From Owenia fusiformis (lineage: Eukaryota; Annelida; Polychaeta; Sabellida; Oweniidae): a DNA stretch of 64,000 bases. Position 1 is the first letter of the stretch. The number at the start of each line of letters is the position of its first letter. The notes under the pieces are model-generated. The model was given only the letters and a program-made list of their open reading frames with translations. It did not search any database and had not been told where the DNA came from. Location of the stretch: assembly GCA_903813345.2 (NCBI GenBank), contig CAIIXF020000005.1, positions 39,995,375 through 40,059,374 on the forward strand. The letters run 5' to 3'. Both the position numbers and the translations under genes were made by a program. Positions 32,983 through 44,900 of this stretch are shown in pieces.

Positions 32983-35900
32983 CTGAAACAAAATAGAACA
33001 CATGTGAATACAATATTTCATTCAAATATTTCCAAATATATACTATTTTACGTAGTTTCCTAATCCTTTGCTGCTACACAGTGTATAGCTGTACTCTGAT
33101 ATCATATACAGTACTCAGGGTGTGGCAAAATACCGATACACAAATTGAAAATGAAATCAAAATTTATTCATGTCAATTTTGGCAGTATATGATACATCAC
33201 CCTTACATAATATCCAATACTTTCTTACACACTAAGTTTCACTATATGTGAATCAACATTTAATTGGGACTATAATATTAGAGAGGTGAATGAGAGCTTG
33301 GTTTGCTTCAGGGGTTACCTTTCTGTTCCAATAGTTTTAAGAATGTACTGAGAGGGGGAAAGGGAAGATTGGTTGGTGTGGCTGTACGGCTACCACTAAG
33401 ACTAGCACTAGCACCCATGGAGGTCGAGTCAGGCAAGCTGGCTTCAGGAAAACTGGCACCAGGGACTGAAAAAATAATGAATTTTTGATAAACATAAAGC
33501 AATGGCTGCTTTTCAAATTGTGTATTTGCTATATGCCTGGAGAGTTTGTTCTTCATCTGACTGACAGAATGCATTATCATTTATATTATGAGCAATGGCA
33601 AAAACTAAATTTGGTTTATAAATCAACGATTATTACTTATTTAAGACACAGTTTATCCCAAAAAGTAACAATGCAAGAACTGTAATGTTTTCAAGAGTTT
33701 ATCAGAATTATTTTCATATATCTCATTACTTTTAGAATGCATCACCCCCAAAATGCAATCTGATTTCGACGCTGTTTCGGCACCAAATGGACTGACTAGT
33801 CCGGTGGCTAATTTTGGTGTCCAAAGGTTTCGGTGCTGGAATGGTGCCGGAACAGTGCCGAATGTTTTCGATGCCGAAACGGCGCCGAATTATATCGGCT
33901 GTGATGAGTTTAAGTCATCTGATTTGAAAACTATGAATTAACAAATGTTACCTTGTTTAAGTATGTTCTGAACATACTGATTGGCCCTGTACTTTATACT
34001 GATTTTATTCCCCCAGTGCTGGAAACACCCCATGGCTTGCTCCTGTAGATATACAAATAAAAAGACAAACAATGATAAATATCACACAAGAGTAAATGGC
34101 TGCTATGTCATTTACCCAGCATGCCAAAAATCTAATCGGATCTTGGCAAAGAGTCTGCTCTTGTATCTGTAAAGAATTTTTCCTGGAATTTTTATGACAA
34201 GATCTATGTTTATTGCCAAATGCTTCAATGTGCAGACCAAAAAATATTCATGTCACTGTGTAACCCAAAACAGAAGTAAGACAAATGTAAATCTGGAATT
34301 CAAGGTCAGAGCATAGGAAATGACAATCTATCTAGTATCTACTATTAACTGCTGACCAAGCAACACAAGAGCAGAAGAATGTGAAAATACACCATATATA
34401 TATCACCACTTCTGAAAAACCAAATAACAGTTACATATGTACCTTACTGCAGGCCTGTCAACTGTCCCGCAATTTGCGTATTTGTCACGCATTTGCTGAA
34501 GAATTTGAAGTCACGCCAGTTTTTTTTGCGTGACAGAAAATGTCACGCAAAATACGCATTTCACCTGGCAATTGTCAAGCAAAAATATTTCTGAAGAAAT
34601 TTTTTCGAAATATGTTTACGATACGGTAAAAATACGAACGTCGGAAAAAACCGAACGCAATTTGTTCGGATTTGTCACGCGAATCCCGTATGTGTCACGC
34701 ATGTTCATTGGAAATTTGTCGTCCCTACCCCCCCCCCCCCCCCCCCCCCCCCCCGTTGATGACAGCGCGAGCGTAGCGAGCGCGTAAAATTTGAGGTGTT
34801 CAAAGTTTGGCAAAGGTGCTCAAACTTTGGCCAAAGGTGTTTAAAAGTTGGCCAAAGGTGTTCAAAATTTGGACAAAAGTGTTCAGATTTGGACTTAGGT
34901 GTCCAACATTTTGAAGTCACTCATATTAGGTGGTCCCAAGTTGACAGCCCTGTTACTGTGATTTAAATGACTCAAATGGCTGTCAGATTTTCCTCTTCCG
35001 AATGAAAGACAAACTTAAAGTCGAATCATTATCTCACCTTAGGCAACTTGGTAATCAGCTGGTATTTTATTCTAACATTAGATGGCGTATCTTCAAGATC
35101 CTCAAGGACTTGACGTATGAAGTCAGCAGTCAATCTCAGTACATCTCTGTCCACATACTGAATGAATAACCTGTAAAAGTCACGATGTGTTCATATTTCT
35201 GGCAATAAAGACTTCAGGATTTAAACCCAGGTGTATGTGACTAACTGTGGAACGTTTACCCCTCATCATGTTTTATATCAAATTTAACTTAATTCTGAGA
35301 TGATGTGCAAAGTTACGTTGTTAATTGTGTTGATGATGGATTCTAATTTATCTAGGTTTTAATCTTGAGCTTTTCCTTTAAAAATGCAGAAAAATGATAT
35401 AACGTTACCTAAAGTCAAGACATCTAAAGCCCAAGGCAGCGAAGAAAGCATCAAATCCTGGTGGAAGGGGGAATGCTGTCTCTATGACAACCAGATAATA
35501 TCTTTCCATTAGCTGAAACAGTTCATAATCTGATTGGGTGGAAGGCACATTTCTGGAAAAGAACAATCATATAATTTGTCGATATAGGGTAAAAACCAGG
35601 AAACTGAGTACTCAGGTAACTGAGGAGTCATTAATAGAAATGTTTGTACAGTTAAGAAATCATAAAATCCATTGTTTTCCTACTATGACATCATTATATC
35701 CATAGCTAAAGCAATCGGTTTAAGAATTTTTAAGTCAAAGTTTATGTTAATGACCACCTGCTCCATTTCTTATGATTTATGTTTTCACTGAAGGGTTGAT
35801 TTTAATTTTTGTTTCACAAAATCATATTTTGTGTTCATTCTTTCTAAAGGCAAGGGATCTTTGGACCTTAAAATACACATGTCAACTTTAATGATTCCTG

Positions 35901-38900
35901 GAATTTGAAATCTGTGGGCCAAAAATAAGATATCTTGTGTCTTCTATAAAGGCTTTTTAGCTACTATTACATGTATTCTTTATTTTACAGTATATGGATT
36001 TAATTTGTTGAAAGTTCCTACTTTACTCAACTTACAGTGGAATATATTGGTCTTGGTTACAAGCCATGACACTCCATATCATATGGCACAGTAATCTGGA
36101 TTGGTGGATCTGAAACCAGTAGGGAAAACATAAAAATAGTACCATGGGTATTTGGCTTACATGGAAAGAACAAAGTACATGGCATGAACAAACAAGGCAT
36201 TAACATGACAAAATGTCACCACCTAAAACAATTTGGTCAATTTAAAGCAAGTTGAAAAAATACCTCTTTGACTTTTTTTTGACATTGAGAAGGTCATTGA
36301 AGGTCAAATGTCAAATCAGATTTGAACTTCGGAGAACATGTAGATGATTTTGAAAAAAAAATTAAGTAAATTTGAAGCAAGTTGAAAAAAGACCTTTTTG
36401 ACCTTGAAAAGGTCATTGAAGGTCAAATGTCAAATCTAAAGTCAGATTTGAACTTCTGAGAACATGATGATTTTGAAAAAAAATTAGTCAATTTGAAGCA
36501 AGTTGAAAAAAGACCTTTTTGACCTTGAGAAGGTCATTGAAGGTCAAAGGTCAAATCTAAAGTCAGATTTGAACTTCTGAGAACTTGTAAAGTCAAATTT
36601 GAACTTCTGAAAAGATGTAGATGATTTTGAAAAAAAAATTGGGTCAATTTGAAGCAAGTTGAAAACAGACCTTTTTGACCTTTTTTGACCTTGAGAAGGT
36701 CATTAAAGGTCAAATGTCAAATCTAAAGTCAGATTTGAATTTCTGAGAACATGTAGATGATTTTGAAAAAAAAAATTAGTCAATTTGAAGCAAGTTGAAA
36801 AAAGACCTTTTTGACCTTTTTTGACCTTGAGAAGGTCATTAAAGGTCAAATGTCAAATCTAAAGTCAAATCTAAAGTCATATTTGAATTTCTGAGTACAT
36901 GTAGATGATTTTGAAAAAAAATTTTAGTCAATTTGAAGCAAGATGAAAAAATACCTTTTGACCTTTTTTGACATTGAGAAGGTCATTGAAGGTCAAATGT
37001 CAAATCTAAAGTCAGATTTGTATTTCTGAGAACATGTAGATGATTTTGAAAAAAAAATTTAGTCAATTTGAAGCAAGTTGAAAAAAGACCTTTTTGACCT
37101 TGAGAAGGTCATTGAAGGTCAAAGGTCAAATCTTAAGTCAGATTTGAACTTCTGAGAACTTGTAAAGTCAAATTTGAACTTCTGAAAAGATGTAGATAAT
37201 TTTGAAAAAATTTTTTTGTCAATTTGAAGCAAGTTGAAAACAGACCTTTTTGACCTTTTTTGACATTGAGAAGGTCATTAAAGGTCAAATGTCAAATCTA
37301 AAGTCAGATTTGAATTTCTGAGAACATGTAGATGATTTTGAAAAAAAAATTTAGTCAATTTGAAGCAAGTTGAAAAAAGACCTTTTTGACCTTTTTTGAC
37401 CTTGAGAAGGTCATTGAAGGTCAAATGTCAAATCTTAAGTCAAATCTTAAGTCAGATTTGAATTTCTGAGAACACGTAGATGATTTTGAAAAAAAAATTT
37501 AGTCAATTTGAAGCAAGTTGAAAACAGACCTTTTTGACCTTTTTTGACCTTGAGAAGGTCATTGAAGGTCAAATGTCCAATCTAAAGTTAGATTTGAAGG
37601 TCAAATGTCAAATCTAAAGTCAGATTTGAATTTCTGAGAACATGTAGATGATTTTGAAAAAAAATTTAGTCAATGTGAAGCAAGTTGAAAAAAGACCTTT
37701 TTGACCTTGAGAAGGTCATTGAAGGTCAAATGTCAAATCTAAAGTCAGATTTGAACTTCTGAGAACATGTAGATGATTTAGAAAAAAAATTAAGTCAATC
37801 TAAACAGTATTTGTTAAGTAATAGGAAGTTGTAAGAAATTGTTACAGACGCCGGACGCCGGACGCCAACCTCCAACCACCAACCGCCAACTGCCAACCAC
37901 CAACCACCAACCGCCGTCGCAAAAAAAACGGAGACCACCACAATATGTCACCACTTTTGGTGGTGACATAAAAATCATGGCTGCCAGAAAACAAGATGCC
38001 TGTGCAAAAGTTGATCAGCTGGAGATTTTAATATTCGTCATAGAGACAACATATTCCGATGGTGTGAGCAAAAGAGATGCTCCAATTTCATTTGGAGTAA
38101 ATTTTCAATCATCTATTATTATCAAGATACCAGGCATCACATTTAGTTTTGTCCATTCTGTCAAATAGTCCAATAATGAAGTGTTAAAACATTCAATTTT
38201 CATGTTAGTGTACCTGACAAGAAATATATTCAGTGCTCATGTTCTGTATCTTCTGTATGCTGTCACTCTTCAAATAGTGGCATAGATGTTGGGTCAACCT
38301 ATCCTTTGTCTGCAACAAACAACAACAACAATTGCAATCTCAATGCTTATAAGAAATTTTATGAACGGTGCTAAATCTCACTCATGATAGTCAGAATATG
38401 ATAATGTTCCTTTAACATGGTGCAACTGATTTTTCAACAGGGTGGAATGTATTTTCTAAATTTTCAGCAGGGCGGAGCACACAATTTCTCTAATACTGGG
38501 GAGATCACTACCCCTACCAAACTTAACAATTGAAAAATTGATAGACTAATACTAATACTATTAGTATTATAAACAGTTTTTGCTGTAATAAGATTTTGCC
38601 AATCTTTCATACCAATGCTGCAATACGTTCTTGTTTTAAATCGGCTTCTTTCTCATCCATGAAATGTGGCATTGTACCAAGAATCTGTTCTGAGCGAGAA
38701 GGGGGGCGATCTTTTTTGTCTGGTCTTGGGCCAAATGCTCTGTAATGACATACATACAAGTTGTAGATTCAATTAGTTCAATTACCATAAGGTTTAAGAC
38801 TGACATGAAAAGTATTCAAGAAATTAAGCTATCCCCATAATCAAAAATAGTGATCTAACATTTGAAGAAATGGTATCTAACACCACAATTCAAAAAATAT

Positions 38901-41900
38901 TATCGCATGCTAGCAGACACATTAAAATAGAAGATAGATGGCTTGTCAGTTTTAGCCCAAAAATAGTTTAGTTGACTCAACGAGGTCAATAGGAGAGCAC
39001 TCAGAGCATGCAAGAAAGTAGCTACGAAATAAAATGACAAGAAACACTACAAATCACTAGGAGGATATTAACATCATAAGTATTTATAGATTGACACAAA
39101 TCAAATATCATTATAGAATTTAATTGAAAAACATACAGGTGCAAATCATAACTGATGAAAAAGTATATTTGACGTGACTTATTGATCAACCTACGTGCAT
39201 GTATATTAACCTTACAACAAACATCCTAAATTCGAACATGACTGTATTCACGCCTTCTATAAACTGTAAACAAAGTCAATGCTTCAGCTGGGTTATATTC
39301 GAGATCAATAACCCAGTTAATACGTGTAATGTGTGACGTCATAACGGTGGGTCGTAGTAATGGCGGACCATGATGAATGTTCGAAACAATTTGGTGAGTT
39401 TTCATGTTCGAATCGTAATATAGACCTCAGAGCAGGGTTACTAGTTTTGAATAACACCCCGCTGGTCTCGGCAAAAAAGCTTTCGAACCCCTCACTCCCT
39501 TCGGTCGTTCGCGGTACAGAAAACGTTTGTGCCGAGACCAGCGGGGTGTTATTCGAAACTAGTAACCCTGCTCTTTGGTCTATATTTCTTAAATAACATG
39601 CAAAAATAACATGCAAAACATTTTGAATCAAAGCTTGTATAAAGAACTTACATTTTAGCAGCTGCTGACAATTTTTTGAAAAATGAGCTAGATTCTTTAG
39701 ACCCAGTTGGTGCCTATAAATAATCAAATCATAAAGAATAGTATACACTCAAATATGCCAAATATGAAGAAAAAGACTATGAACTAGGCTAGCCTAATAA
39801 CAAATCTCAGTTCTTAGCAAAATTGTTGCCCAATTAAGTAGCTCAATTTATCCTTAAACTACGATAGCCATTTACCCAAAAACCACACATTTATCTTCTA
39901 CCACAGTCTGCCCCCAGCCCCCTCCCCCTCTGAATCCTGCAACGACCTTCTGTATTCATCATTGCCGATTGGAGATGTACCATATTTAACTATTCCCATC
40001 AAATAAAAATAAATACCAGTGAAAAATGATGTCGATTCTGCAGGAATTGATTGAAACATCCATGATTGGTGAAATGAAAAAGTGGATGGAGTTGTGTGGT
40101 GGATTGAGAGAACATGTACCTCATTGAGAGACAAAACTGAGACAAAATCTGTCAAGTAGCAATCATGTTTGATAGGTTCAGTGTACATTTCAGGTTTTGC
40201 CAATATAAATAAAATGAAATGATGTTCAATTTTAAAAGTAGTTTACAGGAATATCTAAAAAGGAATCTGTAATCTATGATACAAAAGTACATCTGTAATA
40301 ATGATATGGTATATACTAGATAGAAAATGCAGACATATTCCATATACATGTATGGGTTTATTTATTCCATCAAGAGAAAAATAACTCAATAGTAGATTTG
40401 TGGATACATTTTCAGTTGATTTATGCTAATGAAACCTAATAACATTCATTCTAACAATAACAATACCTTTTCCTCTTGCTCCATCTCTAGAAGTTGATTG
40501 TAGACACTTCTATTGTTGAACCTTTGCAGAGGCTCAGTCTGTACTGTTCTAAGTCTCCTACAAACACTATCCCATAGGTCTCCTGAAGCAATAAATTAAT
40601 ATATTTCAGTTTCTTGACTAAGCAGAAAGAATGTACTTTAGCAATGCCTGTTCTTATTATGCAAGGATTATTATAATACTTTAGTGACATCTTTCTGAAT
40701 CAATCAATCTATCTTAGTGACTTCTATACATATATTTCAAGGGCAAGAACTCTAAGTGTGGGCCATACCTGAAGTAAACTTGAGTTTCTTTGTGAGTAAC
40801 GTAAAGGCTTGTTTTATGGGTGTGTATGATATCTGGGCAACTCTCTCCCCAGAAGACATCTAAAAAGATCATGTACAACATTGTATTGATATTATTAAGT
40901 AAGAATTCCTTTAACCACTTTACCTGTAAGCTTTCAATAATGCCTGCCTGTTTAAAATTGTACTCATCTTAAACTGAGCAGCCAAACTGAACTTTTTTCA
41001 AGAAGTGGACTAAGCCCAAAGCCTTCCGATTAGTACCTTCCTAGAGGATTCTTCACAAGGGAGAGATGTCCTGAGTATCAAAATGATAAGGCCGACAAAA
41101 CTGGAACCCAATATGTGATATACACATTTATAAATCTAATATCCAAATTTGAAAATTCATTTTTTTGGTAAGTCTTCTTGTATAAGTACCTTCTCATTTT
41201 GGCCCCTGCCTGTCTCAGATGTTGTAAAGGGTAAAAGTCTCATGGTGTCCCTGTCCAACTGCTTTCTCATAGCTGAGTAGCTGTACCCTGGAAATACATA
41301 AAACAAGAATGTTTTAGATGCAATTACCTATTTAACAAGTGCTTGTCTTTTGGGTAATCATTGCAAATTATGTTTGTGAAACTGGTGTACATTTTACTCT
41401 CAATGGTGTTTGTCCTTTGTAAATTTATGTATAGAAGATAAAAAATTGCAATTATGTTATACAATTTAATTAAGTTAGTATACAATTTGGAAAAACTGGA
41501 TTCAGATTGGTCAATGGGTGGAAAACAATAGGTTCTGCATACCTACGTGCGAAATATTATTGAAATCATGATAACTCATGAACTTACATGGATGTGAACT
41601 CTGATATGCTTATGGACTTTGAGATTGGATTTTGTCTATCCCACATCATTTGAGACTGAATGTTCTAACTTGTATGAATACTTGTATCATCACCTTTAGT
41701 TGATGTAATGAGTATTGGATGTCAATCTTAATCAATTTTTCAACATGCATTGTAATGTCTGTAATGTTATGTAACTAGTTCAAAGAGTTTATGTATCAGT
41801 GTCTGTTAACTAGTTTAATATGTGCAAACTAGAGCGCCATCTGGTGGCTGAATAAACACGTTTTAATGTCAACACTTGTCTTAGTTTTATATGGTGTCTA

Positions 41901-44900
41901 GAGTGGAATTAAGACCAACATGGAACATTTAAAGCCTCCAGGAGAGATGCTATTTGTAGGTAATGTTTCAGAGAACTACAAGAACTGGTTGACAAGGTTC
42001 AAGCTGTATTCTCTCGCCAGTGGACTATCTGAAAAAAGTGAAAAAATTCAGTGTGCCGCTTTTCTCCATTTGTGTGGTGATGATGCAATCAAAATATTTG
42101 AAACTTTTACTATCAGTGAGCATGATAGAAACAAGATTGAACCATTGGAGAAAAAGTTCCAAGAATACTGTGAACCAAGAAAGAACATAATACTGAGTAG
42201 ACACAAGTTCTTCACAAGAGACCAGGAGTCAAATGAAACTGTAGATTCGTATGTTACAGATTTAAAGTTCAAAGCTAAGGATTGTGAATTCGAAACACTT
42301 AATGACAGTCTTATTAGAGACAGAATTGTGTGTGGTATTACTAACGATAATCTTAGAGGTAGGCTTTTGCGTAATGATAAGTTGACATTGGAAACTTGCA
42401 TTGATGAGTGTCGTGCACATGAACAGTCCAATCGTACGTTACAATCATTCAAAGAGCAGTCAAACCCTTCTAGTGTGGATACTGTTAGTAATAGTAGCAG
42501 TTCGTCAGTCCCATGTCGTAATTGTGGACATACTAAACATAGACTGAAAACCTGTCCTGCCCGTAACGTGACGTGTTACAGATGTTCACGTAAAGGACAT
42601 TATGGTCGTTGTTGCCGTTCCGAATCCAGTTCTGGTGGTCGTAAACCAAGTTCAGAGTCCAGTTCCAGTGGTCAGCCCAGTTCCCACATGAAAGACAAGT
42701 TCAGCCGTCGCAGCCGTCGTCGTTCCAAATCTGCAAGTGCGCATGAGGTCGAGTACGAATCGGATACATCATCCAGCAGCGTTGATGATGAACATTTATT
42801 TGTTGGATTGGTAAGTGCGAACGTGAGTTCTGTAAACACGATTCATCACTCTGAAGGTTCAAGTTTTTTGGCAAATGTCGAAATTAATAACAATACTGTG
42901 TTGTGTAAACTTGATACCGGTGCAGATGTAAACATGATTTCATATTCAACTCTGTCAAAGATTTTAGAGAATCCAGAGATAACGGGTCCTAGAATTAAAG
43001 TTAAGGCATATGGGGGAGGTAAACTTAAGACAATGGGTCAAATCAGGCTTGACTGTAGTTACAAGTGTAGAAATTTTATACAGACGTTTCAAGTTGTTGA
43101 TCGCCCAGCCCCTACATTGTTGAGTGCCAATGCATGTGTTGAGATGAATATGGTAAAGCGTGTTGATACCCTCATTACAGCAGATTCAGTTAAGTGTCCC
43201 TCTGGTGAAACACTTTCTTGTGAAACGCGTCCATCGTGTAAATCGCGTCAGTCTAGTGAAACGCGTTCTTTGTGTAAATCGCGTCAGTTTAGTGAAACAC
43301 GTTCAAGTAACTCGCATCAGGTAAGCGAAACGTGTTCGTCTAGTTACTCGCATCAGGTAAGCAAAGCGTGTTCGTATAGTAAACCGCAACAGTGTCGGTC
43401 GAGTAAATCGCAATCAGTTCAGGATTCAAGCAATTCTAGTAGCGATAATGAGACATACAGTAGTAAAAGATGTCGTAAACGTCATGTAAATCGTAAAGTT
43501 AAGTCAGAGTTTCAGGGTAGTAAGCAAACTCATACTAAGAAACCACGTACATATAGACGTAAGTATAGTAATGGTAATTACAAAGACACATGTTCATTGT
43601 GTTCTGGAAATAACAAACCTAGTCATGTAGATAAGTCTGAGTTACCAGTGAATATTCTCAATGATTATTCTGATCTATTTGAAGGTCTTGGTTGTTTAAA
43701 AGACTTTGAATGCCATATCGATGTTAAGGAAGATGCAACTCCAGTAGTTCATCCACCGAGAAAATGTCCTGTCAAGTTTCATGATAAACTTAAAAAGAAG
43801 CTAGATAGCATGGTAGAATCAGGTGTTCTCGAGCCAGTGAAAAAACCAACTGAATGGGTCAATAGTATGGTAATGGTAACTAAACGTGATGGTAAAAGTA
43901 TCAGAGTATGTTTAGATCCTAAAGACCTGAATAAGGTTATTAAACGTGGTCACTATCCAATGAAAACATTTGAGGAAGTTTTTAGTAAACTACCTCCAGG
44001 TCCTAAAGTAATGTCTGTTTTAGATGCAAGCAATGGCTTTTGGATACTTCGCCTTGATGAAGCTAGTAGTAATCTATGTGTCATGAATACACCATTTGGC
44101 AGATTTCGTTTCAAACGTTTACCTTTTGGCTTGAATATAGCTCCAGAAATCTTTCAAAAGGCAATGATTGATGCTTTAGATGGTCTACAAGGTGTTGAAG
44201 TAGTAGTTGATGATATGTTAGTTTGGGGAAGTTCTCAAGAAGAACATGATCAGCGTCTGATTGAAGTATTAAATCGATGTAGAGAGAAAGGTATCAAACT
44301 GAACAAAGAAAAATGTCAGTATAACAAAACTGAATGTTCATATCTGGGTCATGTTTTATGTCCTCAGGGTGTGAAACCTGATCTAAGTAAAGTTCAAGCA
44401 ATCTGTAGGATGCCCCCTCCCACTGATGTACAAGGAGTTCATAGATTCTTAGGGTCAGTGAATTATTTGGGTATAGACTCAAGAAATTGCTTTCTGAAGC
44501 ACCAGTGTTAAAATACTTTGATGTAGATAAACCTGTGACAATTTCTGTTGATGCCAGCTCAAAAGGAGTAGGTGGTTATTTGCATCAAAATGATGGTCCA
44601 GTTGCATATGCGTCCCGTGCTCTTACTAAAACTCAACAAAACTATGCACAGATTGAAAAGGAAATGTATGCTATAGTGGTAGCTTGTGAAAAATGGCATG
44701 AATATCTATATGGTCAAGAAACAATACATGTAGAAACTGATCATAAACCACTAGAGTCAATATTTAAGAAACCTTTACATCAAGCTCCGCAAAGATTACA
44801 GCGTATGTTATTGCGCGTTCAGAAATATTCTCTAAATGTAAAGTACCGACCAGGCAAAGAGTTAATTGTAGCAGATATGCTTTCAAGAGCTTATCTTACT

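Noticed and set aside
33753-33941. GC-richer ORF with repeated GCCGAA/GGTGCCG words as a coding exon
   Set aside because: No matching splice sites and repetitive composition; GSAP phases already close without it.
37839-38168. 109-codon plus ORF with CCAACCACCAACC repeats
   Set aside because: Derives from the right end of the TGTCACCACC element plus chance open frame.
39317-39748. 143-codon minus ORF and 78-codon plus ORF
   Set aside because: They read through the hairpin MITE; only 39652-39713 within it is a real exon (GSAP).
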